Below, piece by piece: positions 34,994 to 42,802 of a DNA stretch of 64,000 nucleotides. The DNA comes from Streptomyces sp. CHD11 (GTDB lineage Bacteria > Actinomycetota > Actinomycetes > Streptomycetales > Streptomycetaceae). The DNA is taken from NCBI RefSeq assembly GCF_018638295.1, contig NZ_JABTTS010000015.1, positions 62,001 through 126,000 of the forward strand. Direction: 5' to 3'. The notes under the pieces are model-generated. The model ran no database searches and was not told the DNA's origin. It worked only from the letters and a program-made list of their open reading frames with translations. Position numbers and translations under genes: made by a program. The number at the start of each line of letters is the position of its first letter. Positions within the stretch are counted from its first letter, which is position 1.

Positions 34994-35929
34994 ATGACAT
35001 TCGGGGTATCTGACGTGAAAATCGGCATTCAGGGGATCCGCATCCGCAGAGCCGTGGGCGTCGCCGTGACCACCGGCGCGATGCTCTCGACCGGAGCCCT
35101 CTACGCGGCGCCCGCGCAGGCCGCACCCGTCCAGGCCGCCGCCGCGCCCTCGATCGTCGCCAAGGGCGGCTTCGTGATGAACAACGCGAACGGCAGGACG
35201 CTGTACACGAAGGGGGGTGACACGCGCCGCTCGACCGGTTCGACGACGAAGATCATGACCGCGAAGGTGGTGCTCGCGCAGAAGAACCTGAACCTCAACT
35301 CCACCGTCACCATCCAGAAGGCGTACAGCGACTACATCGTGTCGAGGAACGCCTCCTCGGCGCGGCTGATCGTCGGGGACAAGGTCACCGTGCGCCAGCT
35401 GCTGTACGGGCTGATGCTGCCGTCCGGCTGCGACGCGGCGTACGCGCTCGCCGACAAGTTCGGTACGGGCAAGACCCGTTCGGCGCGGGTGAAGTCGTTC
35501 ATCGGCAAGATGAACGCGGACGCGAAGAAACTGGGCCTGAAGAACACCCACTTCGACTCGTTCGACGGCATCGGGAACGGCAAGAACTACTCCACGCCCC
35601 GCGATCTGACGAAGATGGCGAGCAGCGCGATGAAGAACGCGACGTTCCGCGGCATCGTCAAGACGAAGAAGTACACGGCGAAGACCAAGACGAAGACGGG
35701 CGGCACCCGCACGATGGCGCCGTGGACCAACACCAACACGCTGCTCGGCAGTTACAGCGGCACGATCGGCGTGAAGACCGGCTCCGGCTCGACGTCCAAG
35801 TACTGCCTGGTCTTCGCCGCGACCCGCAACGGCAAGACGGTCATCGGCACGGTCCTCGCCTCCTCCTCCGCAGCCCAGCGCGAAAAGGACGCGAAGAAGC
35901 TCCTGGGCTACGGCTTCGGCAGGATCTGA
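34994..35929 (+). CDS. D-alanyl-D-alanine carboxypeptidase (serine hydrolase, PBP5-like)
   Basis: A 311-residue exported serine peptidase that trims peptidoglycan stem peptides. A signal peptide is visible (IRRAVGVAVTTGAMLSTGAL ending APAQA). Catalytic motifs: SxxK as STTK in STGSTTKIMTAK, SGC in LPSGCDAAYALA, and KTG in GVKTGSGST. There is no C-terminal membrane anchor domain of the PBP5 kind, so it is probably secreted or loosely held. ATG 34994 is used; GTG 35015 is a possible start. Confidence 0.92.
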   Translation: MTFGVSDVKIGIQGIRIRRAVGVAVTTGAMLSTGALYAAPAQAAPVQAAAAPSIVAKGGFVMNNANGRTLYTKGGDTRRSTGSTTKIMTAKVVLAQKNLNLNSTVTIQKAYSDYIVSRNASSARLIVGDKVTVRQLLYGLMLPSGCDAAYALADKFGTGKTRSARVKSFIGKMNADAKKLGLKNTHFDSFDGIGNGKNYSTPRDLTKMASSAMKNATFRGIVKTKKYTAKTKTKTGGTRTMAPWTNTNTLLGSYSGTIGVKTGSGSTSKYCLVFAATRNGKTVIGTVLASSSAAQREKDAKKLLGYGFGRI

Positions 35930-35950
35930 CCCGCACCGACGCACGCACAC

Positions 35951-35978
35951 GGGGGCCCGCCGACACCGGCGGGCCCCC
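35951..35978 (+). terminator. Terminator after the DD-carboxypeptidase gene
   Basis: Perfect 12-bp arms GGGGGCCCGCCG / CGGCGGGCCCCC with loop ACAC, 21 bp after the stop, followed by TTCCC. Confidence 0.85.
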
Positions 35979-36029
35979 TTCCCGCGCGGCCGGCACCGCG
36001 GGACGGCCGGAGTGGTGCGGCGCAGCGGG

Positions 36030-36533
36030 TCAGGGGGCCGGGGCCTGCCGGGCGCGCTCCTGGTGGCGGCGGGCCTTCAGGCGGTTGCCACAGGTCTTCA
36101 TCGAGCACCAGCGCGCGGTGTTGGCGCGGCTGCGGTCGAGAAGGAAGAGACGGCACTCCTCGTTGCCGCAGGGGCGCAGCCGGCCCGGCCGGTGTTCCCG
36201 GACGTCGAACCAGGCGAGCACCAGTTCCACCGCGAGCATCCGCTCGGGCGGCGCGTCGAGGCGCCACCGCAGGCCCGACGCGCCGACCTCGGGAGTCCGG
36301 CGGACGCCGGCGAGTATCCGCCGCAGCCCGGCTTCGGGCACGGGGCCGTAGGTCGCGGCCTGGAGCACGTCCCGCGCCGCTCGCAGCCAGTCGACCGCCG
36401 CCGCGTCACCGGAGCCACCGTGCTCCTCGGCCCACCGCCGCAGTACGGCGTCGTCGGCCCACTCGTCCCGCGGCCGGCCGTCCACCACCGGGGTGCTGTT
36501 CAGCACCTCGAGCAGCGCTCGTTCGTCGATCAC
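36030..36533 (-). CDS. CGNR zinc-finger regulator (ABATE domain)
   Basis: A 167-residue protein. The N-terminal helical ABATE-type domain (ALLEVLNSTPVVDGRPRDEW) leads to the CGNR zinc finger: CGNEECRLFLLDRSRANTA, then WCSMKTCGNRLKARRH. These are stress-type transcription regulators. I use the GTG at 36533 because it follows GAGGAGGT and gives the usual short N-terminus. In-frame ATGs at 36563 and 36590 would include a TTA codon just before it. It diverges from the hydrolase gene at 36645. Confidence 0.85.
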   Translation of the reverse strand: MIDERALLEVLNSTPVVDGRPRDEWADDAVLRRWAEEHGGSGDAAAVDWLRAARDVLQAATYGPVPEAGLRRILAGVRRTPEVGASGLRWRLDAPPERMLAVELVLAWFDVREHRPGRLRPCGNEECRLFLLDRSRANTARWCSMKTCGNRLKARRHQERARQAPAP

Positions 36534-36577
36534 GCCCGCTCCCACCTCCTCACCTAACCACATTCCCTCGTTTGACA

Positions 36578-36618
36578 GGTTACCGCGCATCGGGTCCACT
36601 GGAGAAGCTCGGGTAACC
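36578..36618. promoter_or_regulatory. Inverted repeat in the divergent CGNR / hydrolase promoter
   Basis: GGTTACC (36578-36584) and GGTAACC (36612-36618) are exact reverse complements 27 bp apart; a TTGACA hexamer (36572-36577) abuts the first. A plausible operator for the CGNR regulator. Confidence 0.45.
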
Positions 36619-36644
36619 GCCATAGACCCACTGAAGGGTTAGTC

Positions 36645-37526
36645 ATGATCGAGGTCCGTCATCAGTACGCCACCGTGCGCGGGCACCGCGTGTTCTACCG
36701 GGAGGCCGGCCCCGCCGACGCTCCGGTCCTGGTGCTCCTGCACGGGTTCCCCACCAGTTCTCGCATGTTCCGCCGGCTGATCCCGCGGCTCGCCGACCGG
36801 TTCCGCGTCATCGCCCCCGACCACCTCGGCTTCGGCCACTCCGACGCCCCGTCCGCCGACACGTTCCCGTACACGTTCGACGCGCTCACCGACATCACGG
36901 AGAAACTCCTGGCCGGGCTCGGCGTCACCCGCTACGCCATGTACGTACAGGACTACGGCGCCCCCATCGGCTGGCGGCTCGCACTGCGCCACCCGGAGGC
37001 GGTCACCGCGGTGATCACCCAGAACGGCAACGCCTACGAGGACGGCTTCGTCCCCGACTTCTGGGCCCCGGTGTGGGCCTACGCGAACGACCCGGGCCCC
37101 GCGACGGAGCCGGGCGTCCGCACCGCCCTCGGCCTGGACGCCGTCCGCTGGCAGTACCTGCACGGGGTGGACCGCCCCGAACTGGTCGACCCCGACACCT
37201 GGACGGCCGACCACCGCGACATCAGCCGCCCCGGCAACGACCTCGTGCAGCTCGCCCTCTTCCGCGACTACGCCACCAACCGGCCCCTCTACCCGCAGGT
37301 GCACACGTACTTCCGGGAGAGCCGCGTTCCGCTGCTGGCCGTATGGGGGGCCGGGGACCTCATCTTCGGCCCCGACGGCGCCCGCGCCTTCGCCCGGGAC
37401 CTGCCGGACGCCGAGATCCACCTGGTCCCCGGGGGCGGCCACTTCCTGCTCGAAAGCCACCTGGAGAGCACGGCCGGCCGGATCCGCGACTTCCTGACCC
37501 GCGCACTGCCGGCGACCCGGCCGTGA
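36645..37526 (+). CDS. Alpha/beta hydrolase with Asp nucleophile (dehalogenase/epoxide-hydrolase type)
   Basis: A 293-residue alpha/beta hydrolase. The oxyanion segment is LLHGFPTSSRMF and the nucleophile elbow reads VQDYGAPIG, with Asp in place of Ser, as in haloalkane dehalogenases, fluoroacetate dehalogenases and epoxide hydrolases. The catalytic His is in PGGGHFLLESH. No signal peptide. It is transcribed away from the CGNR regulator across an inverted repeat and may be its target. Substrate unknown. Confidence 0.88.
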   Translation: MIEVRHQYATVRGHRVFYREAGPADAPVLVLLHGFPTSSRMFRRLIPRLADRFRVIAPDHLGFGHSDAPSADTFPYTFDALTDITEKLLAGLGVTRYAMYVQDYGAPIGWRLALRHPEAVTAVITQNGNAYEDGFVPDFWAPVWAYANDPGPATEPGVRTALGLDAVRWQYLHGVDRPELVDPDTWTADHRDISRPGNDLVQLALFRDYATNRPLYPQVHTYFRESRVPLLAVWGAGDLIFGPDGARAFARDLPDAEIHLVPGGGHFLLESHLESTAGRIRDFLTRALPATRP

Positions 37527-37589
37527 CGTAGCCCTCTGCACACTCCGGTCCCGCCGGTACAGCGGTATCGATCACGTTCGCTCGCAATC

Positions 37590-37639
37590 GTGAACATCAT
37601 CGAATCGGCTGGCATATGCGTTCCGCCCCGCTCTACGTT
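37590..37639 (+). promoter_or_regulatory. Shared promoter module, copy C
   Basis: GTGAACATC (37590-37598) and TACGTT (37634-37639), 44 nt apart, 20 bp upstream of the BRO-N gene start. The same layout occurs at 17583 and 18718 in the metG island. Confidence 0.5.
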
Positions 37640-37659
37640 CCCCAGCGGAGGTAAGAAAC

Positions 37660-38640
37660 ATGAACGAGCCCAGCAAGCAGCCCAGCTCCGCCGAACGCAC
37701 CGGGGCCATCGACGTCAGCGACTTCGTCTACGCAGCGACCGGAGAACGGGTCCGGCGGCTGACCATGCCGGACGGGACGCACTGGTTCCCGGCGGTGGAC
37801 GTCTGCAAGGAACTCGGCCACACCAATTCCCGGAAGGCTCTCGCGGATCACGTCCCCGACGAGCACCGAGAAATGCTCGAGACCGTAACTGGAGGTTACG
37901 GTCTCGACATTCCCGCAGGCAGGGGGTGGCGTCGAGACTTGCACGTCATCTCCCTGCAAGGTCTCATCCTCCTCGTCAACGCCTGCACCAAAGCTGCCTG
38001 CGCCCCCTTCAAACAGTGGGTCGCCGAAGTCATCGAGACCGTCCAGCGCGAGGGCTCCTACTCTCTCGACGAGGCCGAGGTGCAGCCGTCCGAACCCGGT
38101 GCCCCCGTCGCCTACGCCATGCCGGAGCAGGTTGCCGAGGCCATCGTCCGGCTGGAGGCCCACAACCTCGAGCTGGACGAGAGGCTGGCCGACGGGCAGC
38201 GCGAGTCGATCGCTTTGCAGAAGGAGATGGTGAGCATGCAGAGGGAGCTGCTGGTCACCCAGCAGGCCACCCTCGCCGTCCAGCAGGCCATGGTGCGGGC
38301 GATGGAGCGGATCGCCGACCGGTTCGACACCCTCGTCCTCGAACGCCGTCCGGCCCGGGGACGCCTCACCACCCTGCCCACCACCGAGTCGGTACTGGCC
38401 GACTGGCGGGAGCGGTTGTCGGTGACGGAGGACGTGTGGACGGTGGCCGTGGTCATCGCCCCGGTGCTCGTCGAGAACGGTGAGCTGCGCGAGCCGCTGG
38501 AGTCGATCGCCGCCCGTACGGGGCTGTCCGTGCGGCGGGTCAACGACTGCCTCCGGCTGTTGCGCAAGCACGCCTGCATCCGCTCGCGGGGCGGGGACGA
38601 GGGCGGCGGGGCCCCGGTGTACGTGCTCCATCAGGTCTGA
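37660..38640 (+). CDS. BRO-N / phage antirepressor-like protein with coiled coil and HTH-like end
   Basis: A 326-residue protein from an ATG at 37660 with GGAGG upstream. Residues about 20-130 are a BRO-N domain (RVRRLTMPDGTHWFPAVDVC, KELGHTNSRKALADHV, LHVISLQGLILLVNACTKA). A coiled coil follows (about 165-225: ESIALQKEMVSMQRELLVTQ), and the C-terminus has a winged-helix look (ESIAARTGLSVRRVNDCLRL). Antirepressor-type proteins regulate phage or developmental genes. Its promoter module is shared with two island genes. Inside the gene is a 12-bp hairpin (37878-37906). Confidence 0.82.
   Translation: MNEPSKQPSSAERTGAIDVSDFVYAATGERVRRLTMPDGTHWFPAVDVCKELGHTNSRKALADHVPDEHREMLETVTGGYGLDIPAGRGWRRDLHVISLQGLILLVNACTKAACAPFKQWVAEVIETVQREGSYSLDEAEVQPSEPGAPVAYAMPEQVAEAIVRLEAHNLELDERLADGQRESIALQKEMVSMQRELLVTQQATLAVQQAMVRAMERIADRFDTLVLERRPARGRLTTLPTTESVLADWRERLSVTEDVWTVAVVIAPVLVENGELREPLESIAARTGLSVRRVNDCLRLLRKHACIRSRGGDEGGGAPVYVLHQV
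37878..37906. repeat. Perfect inverted repeat inside the BRO-N gene
   Basis: CGAGACCGTAAC / GTTACGGTCTCG, 12-bp arms with loop TGGAG. It is coding (around ETVTGGYGLD) but could also bind a regulator. Confidence 0.6.
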
Positions 38641-38655
38641 GCGCACCGGAACAGC

Positions 38656-38694
38656 AGGAGGGGCGCCGCAATCCGAGCTTGCGGCGCCCCTCCT
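38656..38694. terminator. Bidirectional terminator between BRO-N gene and bkd E2
   Basis: Perfect 16-bp arms (38656-38671 with 38679-38694, starting AGGAGGGGCGCCGCAA), 7-nt loop, between convergent genes. Confidence 0.9.
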
Positions 38695-38723
38695 GTCTCA
38701 TGAACCTAGCCGGTTCGCGGGCC

Positions 38724-40130
38724 TCACGCCCAGCTGATCAACCGTTTCGGCTGCTCCAGGACCGCCGCCACGTCGGCCAGCACCTTGGAACCCAGTTCAC
38801 CGTCGACCAGGCGGTGGTCGAAGGAGAGGGCCAGGGTGGTGACCTGACGGGGCTTGACCTTGCCCTTGTGGACCCACGGCTGGGGCTTGATCGCACCGAC
38901 CGCGAGGATCGCGGACTCGCCGGGGTTGAGGATCGGCGTGCCCGTGTCGACGCCGAAGACGCCGACGTTGGTGATCGTGACCGTGCCGGCCTGCATCGCG
39001 GCGGGGGACGTCTTCCCCTCCCGGGCCGTGGACACCAGTTCACCCAGGGACGCGGCCAGTTGCGGCAGCGTCTTGGCGTGGGCGTCCTTGATGTTCGGGA
39101 CGATCAGACCGCGCGGGGTGGCCGCCGCGATGCCCAGGTTGACGTAGTGCTTGACCACGATCTCCTGGGCCGCCTCGTCCCAGGAGGCATTGACGTCGGG
39201 GTTGCGCCTGATCGCGACCAGCAGGGCCTTGGCGATCAGCAGCAGGGGGTTCACGCGCAGGCCCGTGAACTCCTTGTCCTGCTTGAGCTCCTCGACCAGC
39301 TTCATCGTGCGCGTCACGTCCACCGTCACGAACTCCGTGACGTGCGGCGCGGTGAACGCCGAGCCGACCATCGCCGCCGCCGTCGCCTTGCGGACCCCCT
39401 TGACGGGGACACGGGTCTCGCGGGCGGTGTCGTACGACACCGGGGCGGCGGGAGCGGCGGCCGGTACGGCGGCCGGGGCGGCCTCCTGGGGAGCCGGAGG
39501 AGCCGCCGCCGCGTGGACGTCCTCGCGGGTGATGATGCCGTCCGGGCCGGTCGGGGTGACCGTCGTCAGGTCGACGCCCAGATCCTTCGCCAGCTTGCGC
39601 ACCGGCGGCTTCGCCAGGGGGCGGTCCCGGCCGACGGCGGGCGCGCCGTGGCCGTTCAGTTCCGCCTGGACGGCCGACGCCGCCTGTCCGGCGGTGCTGT
39701 CCGGGGCCTGAGTCCTGCGGGGACGCCGGCGGGTCGCGGACGTCGACACGCCGTAGCCGACCAGGACGGGCTGGCGGGCCGCCGGCTTCTCCTGGGGTTC
39801 CGCCGGCTCCTCTTCGGGGGCGGGTTCGGGGGCGGGGGCCGCGGGAGCCTCCGTCGGCGGAGCCGCGCCGCCCGCGACCTCCACCGCGATGATGGACGTG
39901 CCCACGTCCACCGTGGTGCCCTCCGGGAAGTGCAGCTCGCGGACCACACCGTCGTAGGGGATGGGCAGTTCGACGGCCGCCTTCGCCGTCTCGACCTCGC
40001 AGACCACCTGGCCGTCGGTGACCGTGTCACCGGGCTGGACGTACCACTTGAGGATCTCGGCCTCGGTGAGGCCCTCGCCCACGTCCGGCATCTTGAACTC
40101 GCGTACGGACGCGTTCGTCATCGTCGTCAC
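38724..40130 (-). CDS. bkdC: Branched-chain 2-oxoacid dehydrogenase E2 (dihydrolipoyl acyltransferase), cluster 1
   Basis: A 468-residue acyltransferase core of the complex that converts branched-chain 2-oxoacids to acyl-CoAs, supplying branched fatty-acid and polyketide starters. One lipoyl domain with its Lys in VETAKAAVELPIPYDG; an E1/E3-binding domain near residue 175 (AKPPVRKLAKDLGVDLTTVT); and the catalytic domain with VTITNVGVFGVDTGTPILNP and SFDHRLVDGELG. The linkers are Pro/Ala/Glu-rich. A GTG at 40130 or an ATG three codons later may start it. It is last in the E1a-E1b-E2 operon. Symbol assigned by analogy with S. avermitilis clusters. Confidence 0.9.
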   Translation of the reverse strand: MTTMTNASVREFKMPDVGEGLTEAEILKWYVQPGDTVTDGQVVCEVETAKAAVELPIPYDGVVRELHFPEGTTVDVGTSIIAVEVAGGAAPPTEAPAAPAPEPAPEEEPAEPQEKPAARQPVLVGYGVSTSATRRRPRRTQAPDSTAGQAASAVQAELNGHGAPAVGRDRPLAKPPVRKLAKDLGVDLTTVTPTGPDGIITREDVHAAAAPPAPQEAAPAAVPAAAPAAPVSYDTARETRVPVKGVRKATAAAMVGSAFTAPHVTEFVTVDVTRTMKLVEELKQDKEFTGLRVNPLLLIAKALLVAIRRNPDVNASWDEAAQEIVVKHYVNLGIAAATPRGLIVPNIKDAHAKTLPQLAASLGELVSTAREGKTSPAAMQAGTVTITNVGVFGVDTGTPILNPGESAILAVGAIKPQPWVHKGKVKPRQVTTLALSFDHRLVDGELGSKVLADVAAVLEQPKRLISWA

Positions 40131-40140
40131 GGCCCTCTCC

Positions 40141-41133
40141 TCAGTACGCCAGCGAGCGGTCGACGGCGTCGAGCACCCGGTCCAGGTCCGGAAGGTAGGA
40201 CTCCTCCAGACGGGCCGGCGGGTACGGGGCGTGGTAGCCGCCCACCCGCAGTACCGGGGCTTCCAGGTGGTAGAAACAGCGCTCCGTGATCCGGGCGGCG
40301 ATCTCCGCGCCGGAGCCGAAGAACACCGGCGCCTCGTGGACCACGACCAGCCGGCGGGTCTTCTCGACGGACGCCTGGACGGAGTCGAAGTCGAGCGGGG
40401 AGACCGAGCGCAGGTCCAGCACCTCCAGGGAGCGTCCCTCCTCGGCCGCCGCGTCGGCGGCCTCCCGGCAGAGCTTCACCATCGGGCCGTAGGCGGCCAG
40501 GGTCAGGTCCGTGCCCTCGCGCACCACGCGCGCGGTGTGCAGCGGTCCCGGGATGGCCTCCGTGTCGACCTCGCCCTTGTCCCAGTAGCGCCGCTTGGGC
40601 TCGAAGAAGATCACCGGGTCGTCGCTCTGGATGGCCTGCTGCATCATCCAGTACGCGTCCGACGCGTTCGAAGGAGAGACCACCTTCAGGCCCGCCACGT
40701 GCGCGAACAGCGCCTCCGGGGACTCGGAGTGGTGTTCCACCGCGCCGATGCCGCCGCCGTAGGGGATGCGCACGACGACCGGCATCTTGACCTTGCCCAG
40801 CGCGCGGGCGTGCATCTTCGCGAGCTGCGTGACGATCTGGTCGTACGCCGGGAAGACGAAGCCGTCGAACTGGATCTCCACCACCGGGCGGTAGCCGCGC
40901 AGGGCCAGGCCGATCGCCGTCCCCACGATGCCCGACTCGGCGAGCGGAGTGTCGATGACGCGGCTCTCGCCGAAGTCCTTCTGCAGTCCGTCCGTCACCC
41001 GGAACACACCGCCGAGTTTGCCGACGTCCTCACCCATGACGAGGACCTTCGGGTCGTCCTCGAGCGCACGCCGCAGCGATTCGGTGATCGCCTTGGCCAG
41101 GGCCATGTTCTTGCCCGTCACGGTCTGCGCCAT
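40141..41133 (-). CDS. bkdB: Branched-chain 2-oxoacid dehydrogenase E1 beta, cluster 1
   Basis: A 330-residue transketolase-like subunit: VLVMGEDVGKLGGVFRVTDG, SGIVGTAIGLALRGYRPVVE, IQFDGFVFPAYDQI, PYGGGIGAVEHHSESPEALF and the C-terminal transketolase domain LEVLDLRSVSPLDFDS. It pairs with E1 alpha to bind thiamine diphosphate. ATG at 41133 lies one base after the E1 alpha stop, and E2 starts 10 bp after its own stop, so all three are one operon. Confidence 0.92.
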   Translation of the reverse strand: MAQTVTGKNMALAKAITESLRRALEDDPKVLVMGEDVGKLGGVFRVTDGLQKDFGESRVIDTPLAESGIVGTAIGLALRGYRPVVEIQFDGFVFPAYDQIVTQLAKMHARALGKVKMPVVVRIPYGGGIGAVEHHSESPEALFAHVAGLKVVSPSNASDAYWMMQQAIQSDDPVIFFEPKRRYWDKGEVDTEAIPGPLHTARVVREGTDLTLAAYGPMVKLCREAADAAAEEGRSLEVLDLRSVSPLDFDSVQASVEKTRRLVVVHEAPVFFGSGAEIAARITERCFYHLEAPVLRVGGYHAPYPPARLEESYLPDLDRVLDAVDRSLAY

Positions 41134-41134
41134 G

Positions 41135-42397
41135 TCACTTACCCCCGTCCTCGTCCGCGAACGACGCCTGGTAGGCGGCGAACTGCGCCCGCTCCTCGTC
41201 CACCAGCGCGTGCCCGTCCGCGTACACGTTCTCGAAGATGGCGAAGTGGTCCGGGTCCGGCATGGCACGGACCGCTTCGCGCACCCGCCTGCCCAACGTC
41301 TCGCTCTCGCTCTCCAGTTCCGCGAAGAATCCCTCGTCCGCGTGGCGCGCGGACTCCAGGTGGCGGCGCAGGCGCAGGATCGGGTCCTTGGCCTCCCAGG
41401 CGGCCCGCTCGTCGTCGTGCCGGTAGCGGGTGGGGTCGTCGGAGGTGGTGTGCGCGCCCATACGGTACGTGAACGCCTCGACCAGCGTCGGGCCCTCACC
41501 CGCGCGGGCCCGCTCCAGGGCCCACTTGGTGACGGCCAGGTTCGCCAGCACGTCGTTGCCGTCCACACGCACGCCCGGGAAGCCGAAGCCCTGCGCGCGC
41601 TGGTACAGCGGCACCCGGGACTGCCTCTCGGTCGGCTCGGAGATCGCCCACTGGTTGTTCTGGCAGAAGAACACCACCGGGGCGTTGTAGACCGCGGAGA
41701 AGGTGAAGGCCTCGGCCACGTCGCCCTGGCTGGAGGCACCGTCGCCGAAGTAGGCGATGACGGCGCTGTCCGCGCCGTCCTTGGTGATGCCCATCGCGTA
41801 CCCCGTGGCGTGCAGGGTCTGGCTGCCGATGACGATCGTGTACAGGTGGAAGTTGTTGCCGTTCGGGTCCCAGCCGCCGTTGTTCACCCCGCGGAACATG
41901 CCGAGCAGGTTGGTCGGGTCCACCCCGCGGCACCATGCGACGCCGTGCTCACGGTAGGTGGGGAAGACGTAGTCGTCGTCGCGCAGGGCCCGGCCGGAAC
42001 CGATCTGCGCCGCCTCCTGCCCGAGCAGGGACGCCCACAGGCCCAGTTCGCCCTGGCGCTGCAGGGAGGTGGCCTCGGCGTCGAAGCGGCGGGTGAGCAC
42101 CATGTCGCGGTACAGAGCGCGCAGGTCGTCGGCGGTGATGTCGGCGACGTACCGGTCGAACTCGGCGTTCTTGACCCGCTTGCCCTCGGGCGTCAGCAGC
42201 TGGACGAGGGCGGGCTCGGCGCTCTTCTGGGCACCTGCGGCCTTCTTCCCACCGGCGGCCTTCTTGGCGGGGGCGGCTTTCTTGGTGGTGCTGGTGGTGC
42301 TGGTGGTGGTGCGCTTGGTACCGGTGCCGGTGGCGGTGCCGGCCTTGCTTCCGGCGCTGCGTCGCGGTGTGCGCGCGGCAGTGCTCTCCACGGTCAC
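41135..42397 (-). CDS. bkdA: Branched-chain 2-oxoacid dehydrogenase E1 alpha, cluster 1, with Lys/Ala-rich tail
   Basis: A 420-residue ThDP-dependent decarboxylase subunit from a GTG at 42397 (GGAGGAG upstream). The first about 50 residues are Thr/Lys/Ala-rich, with TTKKAAPAKKAAGGKKAAGA resembling histone H1-like tails, unlike normal E1 alpha. The catalytic part has LLGQEAAQIGSGRAL, the ThDP motif AYFGDGASSQGDVAEA to CQNNQWAIS, and TYRMGAHTTSDDPTRYR with regulated-loop residues. It heads the operon; the 405-bp upstream interval holds a palindrome that could bind a regulator. Confidence 0.9.
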   Translation of the reverse strand: MTVESTAARTPRRSAGSKAGTATGTGTKRTTTSTTSTTKKAAPAKKAAGGKKAAGAQKSAEPALVQLLTPEGKRVKNAEFDRYVADITADDLRALYRDMVLTRRFDAEATSLQRQGELGLWASLLGQEAAQIGSGRALRDDDYVFPTYREHGVAWCRGVDPTNLLGMFRGVNNGGWDPNGNNFHLYTIVIGSQTLHATGYAMGITKDGADSAVIAYFGDGASSQGDVAEAFTFSAVYNAPVVFFCQNNQWAISEPTERQSRVPLYQRAQGFGFPGVRVDGNDVLANLAVTKWALERARAGEGPTLVEAFTYRMGAHTTSDDPTRYRHDDERAAWEAKDPILRLRRHLESARHADEGFFAELESESETLGRRVREAVRAMPDPDHFAIFENVYADGHALVDEERAQFAAYQASFADEDGGK

Positions 42398-42802
42398 GTG
42401 TGCTCCTCCGTCGGTCCGGCCCCCGGGGTTGCCGGTAGGCCAGTGCGGCTCACCTGCTTCTCGACCACCGGGCACGGGGTGGGTGCCACTCGGCCGGGAA
42501 CAGGCGTGACAGGTGCCCCGGCGAGCGCCCTGCAACAGGCACGTTACCCAGTGCTGCACATTTCTGTGAAACCTCACCTGACCTGCGATTTTGCTTGGAT
42601 CTCCAAGTAAATCCGGAAAGGCCTGAAGGCGCGCTGGTCACAGCCTTGCAGGAGGCCGGAGCAACGGCACGTTATCCCGGCCACCCCGGCGACGGGAAGA
42701 GCCGACTTCTGTGACGGCACGGCGTGCCGCGCGGTGTGTCACGGGGTGCCCGGAGCAGGGCGTTCGCCGGCGAGGGACGTACCGCCGGAACGGGCGGGCG
42801 GG
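42398..42802 (-). other. 405-bp interval: promoter region of bkd cluster 1
   Basis: No gene is seen. It contains the CTTGGA-TC-TCCAAG palindrome (42594-42607) and an AT-rich patch, which likely form the bkd control region. The half towards 42802 is the 3' flank of the kinase gene, where I see no clear terminator. Confidence 0.5.
42594..42607. promoter_or_regulatory. Palindrome upstream of bkd cluster 1
   Basis: CTTGGA-TC-TCCAAG, a perfect 6-bp inverted repeat in an AT-rich patch about 200 bp upstream of the E1 alpha start. It is the sort of site an Lrp/AsnC regulator such as BkdR could use, though it is not repeated at cluster 2. Confidence 0.4.
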
